A stretch of 64,000 bases of DNA from Pseudoalteromonas citrea (GCF_000238375.3 NZ_AHBZ03000021.1:124001-188000), one strand, 5' to 3'; positions 45,146 through 54,300 are shown, counted from the first letter of the stretch. The notes: a model not told the origin generated them from the letters alone. A program made the numbers and translations.

Positions 45146-46053
45146 ACTCACCCCCTCATCACACCTCTTGCTCAATACAATCGTGCTTTAGTTCAACGCG
45201 GTAACATCAACATTTGGCTAAGTGATAGTGCCATCTCAAAGTGGCAGAATACTGAAAAGCACGGTGGCCGTGGTCGTTCAAATTACTATTCTGATTTAGC
45301 AATTGAAACGTGTTTAACCTTAAGGGCCGTATTCCATTTGCCACTCAGGGCCTTAGAAGGGTTTGTAAATTCCTTACTTACTACGATGGATACCTCGCTG
45401 CAATCACCGGGTTATAGCTGTTTATGCAAACGCAGTAAAACACTTGATGTGCAATATAGAAAAAACGCAGGCAAAGGCTTTATAGATATCGTAGTCGATA
45501 GCACCGGCCTTAAAGTGTACGAAAATGGTGAATGGCATGCGAGAAAACATCGTGCGACTAAGCGCCGAACTTGGCGAAAATGGCACTTGGCCATTGATGC
45601 GACAAGTCACGATATTGTGGGTGCTGAGCTGTCGATGGTCAATGTGTCAGATGGTGAAGCCCTTGCTGATTTAATCAGGCCATTGCGCAGGAATAGTGAC
45701 AGAGTGACAGGTGATGGAGCATATGACACACGCAGTTGCTATGAAGAGGTCGCAGCAAAAAAGCGATTATGCGGGCGCCACCAAGAGACAATGCCCGATA
45801 CTGGGAAGAAGGACACCCCAGAAACAATGCCGTATTTATGATGCACCAAATAGGGTTAACGCAGTGGAAAGTGAATTCAGGGTACCATCTTCGTTCACTA
45901 GCCGAGACGGCGATGTATCGTTTTAAACAATTAATGGGTGATAAACTAAAAAGCCGCCAGTTTAATAGTCAGCATACAGAAACAATGATTAAAGCGCAGG
46001 CAATAAATAAAATGGCTGGGCTAGGTATGCCCAAATATCAGCAACAGAGTTAA
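45146..46053 (+). pseudogene. IS5-family transposase, 5'-truncated with a frame break
   Basis: Homology starts at YNRALVQRGNINIWLSDSAI (45176); upstream the frame is open only to a stop at 45143 and has no start codon. The DDE parts are recognisable: IVVDSTGLKVY, VTGDGAYDTR and, after the frame change, YHLRSLAETAMYRFKQ. The frame breaks at about 45757-45764: the first frame continues to a stop near 45841, while family sequence continues in the -1 frame (AIMRAPPRDNARYW) to the stop at 46053. The break is at A AAA AAG, in the phase of a canonical -1 slippery site, so it could be a programmed shift or a one-base loss. Without a start it is probably inactive. Confidence 0.85.
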
Positions 46054-46098
46054 AACTGAGAAATTGATTGGTAATTAGCTATTTGATCAACAAGGCCC
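45146..46098 (+). mobile_element. IS5-family insertion sequence, left end lost
   Basis: Remnant of an IS5-family element (IS903-like group). The right inverted repeat is visible at about 46081-46098: read inward it begins GGGCCTTGTTGATCAAAT, similar to the GGCTTTGTTGAATAAAT type ends of this group. No matching left repeat is present between the tRNA-Val genes and the transposase, and the transposase lacks its start codon, so the left end is deleted. It lies about 80 bp downstream of tRNA-Val, a common insertion hotspot. Confidence 0.8.
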
Positions 46099-46726
46099 CT
46101 AACATTACAAAACAATGAGTTGTTTATAACAGAAAGCCGTATTCGTCACCTGTTATTGCCAAATGATAAAAGTCCAGAACCCGATATATTTTTCATAAGG
46201 AAAGTTAACTTACCGACCACTCTCTGATTAGCTTTCACATTTATGTAGCCTGCCATAAAACATACGTAAGTTAGGCCTTTAAAATTCTTTTGATTCAGCC
46301 TAGCTTGCCTCTCAACAAATTGGAACAGGTAATTTTATAAACAAAAGGATTAACAACCATAATGCTCCTCCATCTTATATTACCCAACACAAATAAAAAC
46401 ATTAATTTAACGTAGGTGACATTTTAGATAATAAAGTGTACTTTGTACCTGATAAGTACTTTTAACATATTGCAAACCATATGCTAAGGCAAAGTATAAC
46501 CTTTACTACGTAGGTTATGTTCGATACTCAATATAATGTGAGAGACTTGCCGAGTGGGTGGTTTTCAAAAACTAATAATTGTTACTTTAGTTTAGCCACT
46601 TTGAGGGCTGAAACGTCACTATTAAAACCTCGATTAAAATAGAGCCGTATTTCCGAGGAAAGTAGTGATGATTTCTTATTTAAATATGCGCTAGGTGGGC
46701 GTATTTTACCATAACAAGGAATAATA
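46099..46726. other. 628-bp gap between the IS remnant and the ABC operon
   Basis: No complete gene is seen. 46099-46227 holds an open stretch without a start (containing LFITESRIRHLLLPNDKSP) right at the IS edge, possibly the tail of an interrupted gene. 46496-46518 is an inverted repeat ATAACCT-N9-AGGTTAT, and 46532-46537 is a TATAAT that could be the -10 of the ABC operon promoter; the matching -35 is poor, so activation by a regulator bound to the repeat is possible. A GAGAGACTTGCCGAGTGG stretch near 46540 resembles a tRNA 5' part but does not fold further. Confidence 0.4.
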
Positions 46727-47413
46727 ATGTTAAAAATGAAGAGTTTATCTAAGGCGTTTCTCACGGATGCAATAAAAACGCAAGCGTTACACCCCTTCGA
46801 TCTTACCATTGAGCAAGGTGAATTTGTCAGTGTCATCGGCCCTTCAGGTTCAGGTAAAACAACCTTTTTGAATATTGCAGGGTTGCTCGAAGAGCATTCC
46901 GACGGGTTATATGAGTTAGACGGGAAAGATGTGGCACAATTTACCGATAAGAAAAAATCAGCCTATCGAAACGAAAAAATCGGATTTGTATTTCAGAGTT
47001 TTAACCTCATTCCCGAACTAAACCTCTACGATAACGTCGATATGCCGCTACGTTACAGAAAGTTTAATAGCGAAGAACGACACAAACGTATTATGCAGGC
47101 ACTTGAGCAAGTCGGGCTCGCGGGAAGAAAAGATCATTACCCAACCCAGCTTTCCGGTGGCCAACAGCAACGTATTGCCATCGCACGTGCCATAGCGGGT
47201 ACCCCATCCGTTATTTTAGCGGATGAGCCAACCGGTAACCTCGACTCAAAAATGGCAGAAGGCATCATGTCGTTACTTAAAGATATCAATGCAGCCGGTA
47301 CAAGTATCATCATGGTGACTCATGATAATGAGCAAGCAGCTCAGGCAAAGCGTATTGTGCAAATCAAAGATGGACACTTATCTGAATACACACAACAAAA
47401 AGCCATAGCATAA
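46727..47413 (+). CDS. ABC transporter ATPase (MacB/LolD type)
   Basis: A 228-residue ATPase with Walker [10 protein letters not shown] (about residue 37), signature [14 protein letters not shown] (about 141), Walker [12 protein letters not shown] (about 162) and the switch H in MVTHD. It is closest in type to the MacB, LolD and FtsE group, which drive mechanotransmission permeases rather than importers. AAGGA precedes the ATG. Two FtsX/MacB-type permeases follow within 12 and 10 bp, forming a complete three-gene transporter without a periplasmic adaptor in the window. Confidence 0.93.
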   Translation: MLKMKSLSKAFLTDAIKTQALHPFDLTIEQGEFVSVIGPSGSGKTTFLNIAGLLEEHSDGLYELDGKDVAQFTDKKKSAYRNEKIGFVFQSFNLIPELNLYDNVDMPLRYRKFNSEERHKRIMQALEQVGLAGRKDHYPTQLSGGQQQRIAIARAIAGTPSVILADEPTGNLDSKMAEGIMSLLKDINAAGTSIIMVTHDNEQAAQAKRIVQIKDGHLSEYTQQKAIA

Positions 47414-47425
47414 GGGTCATCAAGG

Positions 47426-48742
47426 ATGTATTTTTATTATTTCAAGCTTGCCCTACTGAGCCTGCGCAAAACACCGCTGTTAACCTTGCTAATGGTCGCA
47501 ATGATAGCAATTGGTATTGGTGCAACCATGACCACTTACACCATCAGTTATATGATGTCCAAAGACCCAATCCCGAATAAAAGTGCTAACTTATACCAAG
47601 TTCAGCTTGATAGTTTAAATTATGAGTTCGCTGATAATGATATTTTGCCAAACACTATCGCATATCAAGACGTTCAAGCATTACTAAAATCGGATATACC
47701 AAAAAATCACGTTGCGCTAGGCGCTATTCAAACGGAGATTGGCCCTATTGATAATCCAAGTATAGAACGTCAAACTTTAGAAGTTCGTACAGCAACCAGC
47801 GACTTCTTTGCTATGTTTGAAGTGCCTTTTTTGCATGGCGGAGGCTGGAGCGAACAAGACGGCAAAGATGCAGCTCAAGTAGCCGTTTTATCTAAAGAAA
47901 CTAACGGCTGGCTGTTCAATGGTGAAAACTCTGTTGGTAGAACCTTTTACTTTGGTAAAGACACTTACCGAGTCATTGGAGTGCTAGATGATTGGAACCC
48001 TCTCCCTAAGTACTATGAACTATCTTATGCAGCGTTTAAAAAACCGAATGGTGTATTTATCCCCTTCAATACACAAATTAAAAACGAATTCCTCACTTTA
48101 AAATTGATAAGTAATTACTGTTGGAAAGAGCCGGACGATCAATCTTTTGCAGCTTTGCTCACATCAGAGTGTATGTGGATCATTTTTTGGGTAGAACTCT
48201 CCAATGCGCAAGACCGTGACCAGTATCAAGCATTTATTGATAACCATGCGAAAGAGCAGCAAGCTCTGGGCCGATTCCCACGCCGTATTTTCAATAAGCT
48301 ATTACCGTTAAAAGAGTACCTGACCGACGAAGAGATTGTAAGCGATGACAGTAAAATGGCCGTGTGGCTAGCAGCTCTGTTTTTACTTGTATGCTTACTT
48401 AATTGTATGAGCCTTATGATTGCTAAATTTGATGCCAAAGCGGGCGAAATTGGATTACGCCGCGCTGTTGGAGCAAGTCAAAATGATATCATCAAACAAT
48501 TTGCAATTGAGTTGTCGGTCATAGGCCTAGCGGGTGGGTTACTTGGGTTATTATTTGCAAAGCTTGGGCTCATGGCAGCAGCCAATACCTATCACTATTT
48601 ACATTCAGGTTTGATGCAAATGAATAGCCAACTCCTTATGAGTACTGTGATGTTGGCAGTTGTTTCGAGTTTACTATTTGGGCTTTACCCAATCACCAAA
48701 GCAAGTCGTATGCAGCCATCAAGCCAGCTGAAAAGCTTATAG
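47426..48742 (+). CDS. ABC permease with MacB-like periplasmic domain (1)
   Basis: A 438-residue permease with one membrane segment at about residues 18-40, a long periplasmic MacB-PCD region (about 45-310), then three segments (about 318-340, 365-385 and 405-430) with the FtsX motif GLRRAVGASQNDIIKQF. This is the type VII ABC topology. It pairs with the next gene as a heterodimer. The substrate is unknown; antimicrobial peptide, lipoprotein or toxin export are possibilities. Confidence 0.88.
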   Translation: MYFYYFKLALLSLRKTPLLTLLMVAMIAIGIGATMTTYTISYMMSKDPIPNKSANLYQVQLDSLNYEFADNDILPNTIAYQDVQALLKSDIPKNHVALGAIQTEIGPIDNPSIERQTLEVRTATSDFFAMFEVPFLHGGGWSEQDGKDAAQVAVLSKETNGWLFNGENSVGRTFYFGKDTYRVIGVLDDWNPLPKYYELSYAAFKKPNGVFIPFNTQIKNEFLTLKLISNYCWKEPDDQSFAALLTSECMWIIFWVELSNAQDRDQYQAFIDNHAKEQQALGRFPRRIFNKLLPLKEYLTDEEIVSDDSKMAVWLAALFLLVCLLNCMSLMIAKFDAKAGEIGLRRAVGASQNDIIKQFAIELSVIGLAGGLLGLLFAKLGLMAAANTYHYLHSGLMQMNSQLLMSTVMLAVVSSLLFGLYPITKASRMQPSSQLKSL

Positions 48743-48752
48743 GATATAAAAA

Positions 48753-49955
48753 ATGCGTGATTTTTTACCTATCATAAAAACATTTAAAAAGAAAAAAACA
48801 GCCCCTATTCTATTGGCATTTCAAATTGCAGTGACCTTTATGGTGCTGGTGAATGCCATTTATATGATTTCTGATCGAAATGATATAATTGCCCGCCCTG
48901 TTGGTGTCGATATAGCAAATACTCTGAGTGTCATTACCAATTTGTCTGACGAACAAGGCGATCTAGTCAATCAATTAGAAGACGACTTAATTGCGTTAAA
49001 AAGTATTTATGGCGTTGTAAACGCAGCACCTATGACTGCACTACCACTTGAAGGCTGGGGCTCTTACTTAGATGTTAGATTCGACCCAGACGAAGAATAT
49101 GTGGCATCTAGCGGCTACTTTGGTTCAAACGAGGATGTGATTGACACTTTAGGGCTAAGATTGGTCGCGGGAGAAAGTTTTTTAGCTTCAGATATACAAA
49201 CAACTGAGCTAAATGGAATACATAAATCGGCTAAAATACTTATTACCAAAGCCTTAGCAGAAAAAATATCTCCAGATGACTGGCGGGCAATACTAGGTAA
49301 AAGTATCTATTTCAATAAAGAGCCTCATGAGGTGATAGGCGTAATAGAGCGACTACAAAATGCATGGAGTTCGTGGAGTATGGTTGAATACACGGTGATT
49401 TCATCAGTACGTGAAACTAACCATAGCCAACGCTATGTCATTCGTGTAGAACCAGGTCAGATGGAGAGTGTGATAAAAACGATACCCGAGGTACTGCTCA
49501 CACATGCTAATAAACGCATAGAAACGATTGAGACACTCAGCGAAATAAAAAAGCGAAGCTATCAAGCTGATGTTGCAAATAACCAATTGCTAACATCAGT
49601 CTGTATTGGTTTAACCATTATTACCTTATTTGGGATTTTAGGGCAGGCTAAATTTACAATCAACCGAAGGATAAAACAAATTGGCACACGCCGAGCGCTC
49701 GGGGCCAGTAAATCTCAAGTAGTTGGTTACTTTATGTTAGAAAATGCCATCATATCAACAATAGGCGTCGTAATTGGGATACTCGCCGCAATCATACTCA
49801 ATAACCAATTTGTAGAGTTACTTTCAATAACTCCGGTACCTGTAAACTTTTTGCTATTCGGTGCAGGTGCGATTGTATTACTGGGTCAATTAGCCGTAGC
49901 ATACCCGGTGAGTCAAGCGGCTAAAGTGTCACCTGCGATAACAACGAAAGGCTAA
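48753..49955 (+). CDS. ABC permease with MacB-like periplasmic domain (2)
   Basis: A 400-residue permease with the same topology as its neighbour: a first segment at about residues 20-42, a periplasmic domain and three C-terminal segments around the FtsX motif GTRRALGASKSQVVGYF. AGGA precedes the ATG, 10 bp after the first permease. It is the last gene of the operon; a palindromic element follows at 50012-50115. Confidence 0.88.
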   Translation: MRDFLPIIKTFKKKKTAPILLAFQIAVTFMVLVNAIYMISDRNDIIARPVGVDIANTLSVITNLSDEQGDLVNQLEDDLIALKSIYGVVNAAPMTALPLEGWGSYLDVRFDPDEEYVASSGYFGSNEDVIDTLGLRLVAGESFLASDIQTTELNGIHKSAKILITKALAEKISPDDWRAILGKSIYFNKEPHEVIGVIERLQNAWSSWSMVEYTVISSVRETNHSQRYVIRVEPGQMESVIKTIPEVLLTHANKRIETIETLSEIKKRSYQADVANNQLLTSVCIGLTIITLFGILGQAKFTINRRIKQIGTRRALGASKSQVVGYFMLENAIISTIGVVIGILAAIILNNQFVELLSITPVPVNFLLFGAGAIVLLGQLAVAYPVSQAAKVSPAITTKG

Positions 49956-50011
49956 TAGCCAAAGCCCCTATTGCCAAAAAAGCATCGGGGCAAGCTGTTT
50001 ATTGGCACTGT

Positions 50012-50115
50012 AAGTAAGCGTTAAATTGCCTTAGTTAATGCCTATACCACCTAACCTTCGTTACACGTTCCGTGTTATAGGCGTTCAATATATCTAAGGT
50101 AATTAACGCTTACTT
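50012..50115. repeat. Imperfect ~104-bp palindrome between converging genes
   Basis: The left arm starts AAGTAAGCGTTAAATTGCC and the right arm ends in its near-complement (GGTAATTAACGCTTACTT). The inner parts TTAATGCCTATA and TATAGGCGTTCAATA also pair, giving arms of roughly 35-40 nt with small bulges around a short loop. It lies between the ABC operon (ends 49955) and the PD40 gene (ends 50200). It could be a miniature mobile repeat, a bidirectional 3'-end structure, or both. No second copy was noticed in the window. Confidence 0.7.
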
Positions 50116-50199
50116 TGTAACGCGCTCTCTTTCTTTCGCCTAAAGAAATGGTTTCAGTAGACACGGCTAAATTAAGATAAGCGCTTATGATTCAGAGGT

Positions 50200-51060
50200 T
50201 TAAAATTTCGGTTTTAACGCTTTGATCAAGCCTGCATCCACCCAATAGATATCTGCATTATCGCCACCATATGAACGATTAAAGAAGAAGTATTTTCCGT
50301 CAGGTGTAATACTGCCATATTGTTCTTGATGCTGTGTGTTAACCTTATTACCAAGGTTTATCGCAGGTCCCCATGCTCCATTTTGCTGTCGAAAAGAAAC
50401 ATATAAATCACTATCACCCTGCCCTTCTTTTCTTTCACTGTCCCAAATAATATAAGACTCATCTGGCGCAATAAAGGGATGAGCTGTCCATTTACCAGCG
50501 TTTATTGCCTTACTCACTGACTTCGGTGCCGAACGTTTCCCATTAGTCACTTTTGAATAGCGGATATTCCCTACTTCCGTTGCCTCATCAAAATAATGAG
50601 TACCAGTGGCCGAAGACGTTAAGCGCATAATCGGTAGATCTTTAAAAAGTACGCCAAGGCTTTTTACTTCCCCCCAACCCGAAGAAACGCGCTCCCGATA
50701 CATATTACCTAAATGCAAAGTATTTCCATCAACAGACACAAACGGTTGCCCCGCCCTTGGAGGCACAACAGACTCTATCCATTGATTATTTTTGTACTTA
50801 ATAACACATAACGTATTCTTTTTATATTCGCCTCCCCTCCTTCTAAAGTACAACTCTTTCAAGTCAGGGCTAAAACTCACTGCAGCCGATCTAAACCCTT
50901 TATCAAGCATATCGGGCGCAAACGGTTCAGGGGTCAGACCTGGTGGTTTTTGACCTAAATATATATCCTTAAATGCTGGTAAGTCATTTTTACTGTAACA
51001 GTTCCCACTCATTGTTAATGTCGATAAGAGTAAAAAAGTTGAAATACAAGTACGCTTCAT
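50200..51060 (-). CDS. Exported PD40-repeat (WD40-like propeller) protein
   Basis: A 286-residue protein with a Sec signal peptide (about residues 1-23, ending CYS). PD40-type repeats are present: AAVSFSPDLKELYFRRRGG, HPFIAPDESYIIWDSER and YGSITPDGKYFFFNRSYGG with closing NADIYWVD. TolB-like propellers of this kind usually act as periplasmic binding or scaffold proteins. No enzymatic motif is seen. It stands alone between the palindrome and a 345-bp gap. Confidence 0.8.
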   Translation of the reverse strand: MKRTCISTFLLLSTLTMSGNCYSKNDLPAFKDIYLGQKPPGLTPEPFAPDMLDKGFRSAAVSFSPDLKELYFRRRGGEYKKNTLCVIKYKNNQWIESVVPPRAGQPFVSVDGNTLHLGNMYRERVSSGWGEVKSLGVLFKDLPIMRLTSSATGTHYFDEATEVGNIRYSKVTNGKRSAPKSVSKAINAGKWTAHPFIAPDESYIIWDSERKEGQGDSDLYVSFRQQNGAWGPAINLGNKVNTQHQEQYGSITPDGKYFFFNRSYGGDNADIYWVDAGLIKALKPKF

Positions 51061-51405
51061 AACAGGCCTTAATTTAACACCAACAAATGATCCACGCTCT
51101 TCTGGAAACCAATTGCAGCGATTAAATAGATAAATGAACTAATTGAACGATTAAGCTATGTCATCTAGTTTTCAAATACCTGACGTTCCGGTGACTTTTG
51201 CCTGACTTTACTTTAGATAGTGCAATTTAATTAAATAAGCATATATAACAGTAGGGTAGCGATGAATATATGGTAGGTAATTACTTTGGTCCGCTTGGTA
51301 GGCGTTTATACGTTGCTGAAAAGTTTATGCAAGCGAAGTAACGCCAAAACGGTTGTAATTCAATGAAGTCAGGCAACCATACAAAGGCTTAAAAATAATG
51401 GACTG
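51061..51405. other. 345-bp gap between the PD40 and MBL-fold genes
   Basis: It should contain the PD40 promoter on its left side and the 3' end of the MBL gene on its right. The only coding possibility seen is a 23-codon frame on the plus strand at 51270-51341 (starting MVGNYFGPLGRRL) with no Shine-Dalgarno; I do not call it a gene. No clear terminator is visible. Confidence 0.35.
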
Positions 51406-52272
51406 TTACCATTTCATTTCACCTTTATGAACTTTAGCGCCAATATTTAATGACAAAGGAAACTGGGCGTTGGGATAGAGCGTGTTCATCTTATTTATTA
51501 ACATTTTTGAATCAGGACTATTCTTTTTAACTTTATCAAAAGTTGTTAAATAAGTGCTCGTATAATCTAAATTGCCTGCATCTAGTTTTGTATCTTTTTT
51601 CATATGACCAGGTACAACGATCTTTGGCGATAGCTTTTTCATTTCAGCCAATTGTTGTAACCAAGCATTCCACTGGGCTTCACCTTGAACATCAGCAGTC
51701 CATACGTGTAAATCACCAAAAACAGCGATGTCACCTACGATAGCCTGTTGAGACGGTATCCATAAATAAGGTCTATGTGCTAGTAGACCTGTTGTACCTT
51801 TAATTTCAATGGCGTGCCCATCTACAGTAAAAGATAACTTTTGATAAGCACTAGGCGTTACCAAATTGTTAGGCGCATTATCTCCCATTTTAGGCCCCCA
51901 ATAAGCAATCTTTTTAGCCATTTTCTCTTCGATAACTTTTTTTACAGCAGGCGTTGCAATAATTTTTGCTTCAGGGAAAAGCTTTTTCAGTGTTTCTGCA
52001 CCAAAATAATAATCAGGATCAGCCTGACTGATAAAAATGGTTGTTAACTCCTTTCCTGAATCTAGGACATTAGCTGCAATTCTTAACGCATCTGCTTTGC
52101 TGAAACCGGCATCAATCACTGCGGCTTCGCTATCGCCGTAAACTAAAGTCGAGTTGACATGAAAACTGTTACTGTCTGCGTTATAGACCTTTAACGATAG
52201 CGGAACATTGTTTTCAGCATATACGGAAGTGGCGAGAGAAACGGAAGTCAGTAAAAGCATAAATTTGTTCAT
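51406..52272 (-). CDS. Exported metallo-beta-lactamase-fold protein with degenerate metal motif
   Basis: A 288-residue protein with a Sec signal peptide (residues 1-19, ending VYA) and an MBL fold. STLVYGDSEAAVIDAGFS, then the loop that normally reads HxHxDH is SQADPDYY (residues 82-89). Only the Asp of the canonical motif is kept; later VVPGH and VGDIAVFGDLH are retained. It may bind a different metal set or lack hydrolase activity. The ATG at 52272 gives a normal signal peptide; longer forms add 26 residues without sense. It diverges from a LysR regulator, which probably controls it. Confidence 0.85.
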   Translation of the reverse strand: MNKFMLLLTSVSLATSVYAENNVPLSLKVYNADSNSFHVNSTLVYGDSEAAVIDAGFSKADALRIAANVLDSGKELTTIFISQADPDYYFGAETLKKLFPEAKIIATPAVKKVIEEKMAKKIAYWGPKMGDNAPNNLVTPSAYQKLSFTVDGHAIEIKGTTGLLAHRPYLWIPSQQAIVGDIAVFGDLHVWTADVQGEAQWNAWLQQLAEMKKLSPKIVVPGHMKKDTKLDAGNLDYTSTYLTTFDKVKKNSPDSKMLINKMNTLYPNAQFPLSLNIGAKVHKGEMKW

Positions 52273-52348
52273 AGTTGTATCTCTATTTAAGTCATTCATC
52301 ATTTTAGGTAAAGCGATCATAAATAATTGACTAGAACAAATATATAGC

Positions 52349-52369
52349 AAATAATAAACCTCATTATTT
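52349..52369. promoter_or_regulatory. Candidate LysR-type operator
   Basis: A perfect inverted repeat AAATAAT-N7-ATTATTT in the 115-bp gap between the MBL gene and the lysR-type gene. It lies 18 bp upstream of the regulator start, where an autorepressing LysR-family protein would bind. It contains the T-N11-A type symmetry; AT-richness of the region makes chance possible. Confidence 0.45.
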
Positions 52370-52387
52370 CATTATTCGTGCATATAA

Positions 52388-53281
52388 ATGGATAGGATCA
52401 CCGCTGCTGAAGTATTTATTGATGTAACTCGTTCAGGAAGTTTTACTGCGACTGCTGAGAGACTATCAATGTCCAGGCCTATGGTCACAAGGTACGTTGA
52501 AGCATTGGAAAGCTGGTTTGGTGTGCGTTTACTTCATCGAACCACTAGGAGAGTATCTTTAACATCGTTAGGTGAGCAGTGCCTTTTAGATTTAGAGTCA
52601 TGGCTTGATGCCGGCCAGCTTTTAGTTGCTAATGTTAAGCCTAGTGACGTATTAACCGGCTCTATCAGAATTGCAACCAGTGTTTCCTTCGCTCATGCAC
52701 AACTGATGGCAGCTATTAGCGAGTTTATGAAATTACATCCCCAAGTCAGTTTTGATATCGATTTGCAAGATACACACAGTGATTTAGTTAAAAGCCGCAT
52801 AGATTTAGCGATTCGTATTGCTTCCAACCCAGATGAATCATTAATAGGCAAACCAATTGCCTTGTGCCGCTCTGTCATTGTTGCTCATAAAAGTTATTTA
52901 GCAAATATGCCTGCTATAGAAAGACCAGAAGACCTCTCTCACCAACATTGTCTCAGTTATGCCAATTTTGAAAATAAAGTGTGGCATTTAACTCGGGGGA
53001 GTGTTCACAAATCAATCAGCGTTAGCGGCCAATTAAGTGCCAATGAAGCAACGGCCTTGCTTGAGGCGACTTTATGCGGTGTAGGTCTTTCTTTGCAACC
53101 TACCTATATGGCAAATAAAATGATTCAAAAAGGAGATTTAGTTCAGGTATTACCTGATTGGCAACCCAATGACATGAAAATTTATGCACTTTACTCCTCA
53201 CGAAAATTTTTAGCACCATCGGTAAGAGCTTTTATTGACTTTCTTGATGAGTACTTTAAGAAATACACATGGGATATTTAA
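52388..53281 (+). CDS. LysR-family transcriptional regulator
   Basis: A 297-residue regulator: N-terminal winged helix-turn-helix (VFIDVTRSGSFTATAERLSM, then SRPMVTRYVEALESW), followed by a LysR substrate-binding domain (IRIATSVSFAHAQLMAAISE and the RIDLAIRIA segment). Divergent from the MBL-fold gene, a typical regulator-target pair. The inducer is unknown. Confidence 0.93.
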   Translation: MDRITAAEVFIDVTRSGSFTATAERLSMSRPMVTRYVEALESWFGVRLLHRTTRRVSLTSLGEQCLLDLESWLDAGQLLVANVKPSDVLTGSIRIATSVSFAHAQLMAAISEFMKLHPQVSFDIDLQDTHSDLVKSRIDLAIRIASNPDESLIGKPIALCRSVIVAHKSYLANMPAIERPEDLSHQHCLSYANFENKVWHLTRGSVHKSISVSGQLSANEATALLEATLCGVGLSLQPTYMANKMIQKGDLVQVLPDWQPNDMKIYALYSSRKFLAPSVRAFIDFLDEYFKKYTWDI

Positions 53282-53774
53282 GTAATAAGCCTCATTACAT
53301 GTTTGCCGTAAGCGACTTGCTCCACTGCTACACTATTGGATCATCCATTCTCAATGTGCTCCTTTTGGGCATGACTATTTGGTATTTATACAGCACGCCG
53401 TTTGTGCTGAATAATCGCTTGTTAAACTGAGCTGCTACCTGCGCAATGTGCAGGAGTTGGTATTGGGAATTTGCTTTTAATGCCGTAACTTGTCTCAGCC
53501 CATATTATTGGCTTGTCTTTTTCGCTTAAGCCATCCCTGCATTACTCAGTACTTTTTATCTTGCCATTAGAGCTAATTTTCGCCACTTTTTCAATGATAT
53601 TTCACTGTCGCCAATCAAACGGGGTCTCAGTTCTTGATTTTATTTTAAGACACAATCAAGTTGACCACTTCTCTTTTTGCGATACTGCACAAATATATAC
53701 TGCACCGTGGGTGTTAACCCTTGAAAAACATACTATATGCCCTGATTAAAGCTTTACTCTTTTAAATTGAGCTT
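53282..53774. other. 493-bp gap without a convincing gene
   Basis: An open stretch at 53513-53749 (78 codons) starts with a non-ATG codon, has no ribosome site and no recognisable content, so it is not called. A 7-bp hairpin CCTGCGC/GTGCAGG lies near 53436-53452, without a U-tract. The gap probably contains the promoter for the secD operon or for the 150-residue gene; nothing clear was seen. Confidence 0.35.
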
Positions 53775-54227
53775 ATGATGTTACTGAGGCTGTTGAACAT
53801 TCTAGTTGTTTGCTACCTACTATTTACGGATGGTTTTTCATCTGTAAACGATGTTGTGTATGCGCAAAAAACACCTCATGTTCAAATAAGTGAAGCCGCT
53901 TATAATAAACCTGTCTATAACATTAACGTCAGTGCGCCTCAAAAACCTGATGCATATTACTTTACCTCTGACGACTCAGGTTCAGTTTTTGGTTTTGAAA
54001 GACCCTACCAACAACCCGCAGTGCGCTTTATGCATCCAAAACAACAAGCTGAATTTATTCTTGTTTTTGAACTTGCATCCGATACGTACATAAGGGAACA
54101 TCGCTTACGCCCTGACCAGCTGAAGCAACCTTGGTACCAATGTAATTCTCGGCCTGCACGCGGCTTTATTGATGCCTGTAAACCGGCAAATTTAGTCTAT
54201 AAAGCTCGCCTCACTTACCACGCTTAA
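53775..54227 (+). CDS. Exported protein of unknown function upstream of secD
   Basis: A 150-residue protein with an N-terminal hydrophobic signal (residues 1-20) and a polar mature part. It contains two cysteines near the C-terminus (YQCNSRPARGFIDACKPA) that could form a disulfide, and FGFERPYQQPAVRFMHP in the middle. Not recognised. It ends 73 bp before secD on the same strand and may belong to that transcript. Confidence 0.62.
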   Translation: MMLLRLLNILVVCYLLFTDGFSSVNDVVYAQKTPHVQISEAAYNKPVYNINVSAPQKPDAYYFTSDDSGSVFGFERPYQQPAVRFMHPKQQAEFILVFELASDTYIREHRLRPDQLKQPWYQCNSRPARGFIDACKPANLVYKARLTYHA

Positions 54228-54300
54228 TCTCACTTATCTCTGAAAAACCCTTTTAAATTTTTTGGCATAACACCGTTTTGCCAACACAGATGAGTGAATT

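Noticed and set aside
46538-46580. tRNA-like stretch GAGAGACTTGCCGAGTGG
   Set aside because: Resembles the 5' part of a serine or leucine tRNA but no anticodon, T arm or acceptor partner follows; treated as chance or a very old fragment.
51270-51341. 23-codon frame starting MVGNYFGPLGRRL
   Set aside because: No ribosome-binding site and too short to judge; it could be the tail of a lost gene but there is no support.
53513-53749. 78-codon open frame in the gap before the 150-residue gene
   Set aside because: Non-ATG start, no Shine-Dalgarno, no recognisable sequence and no coding-type composition; likely chance.
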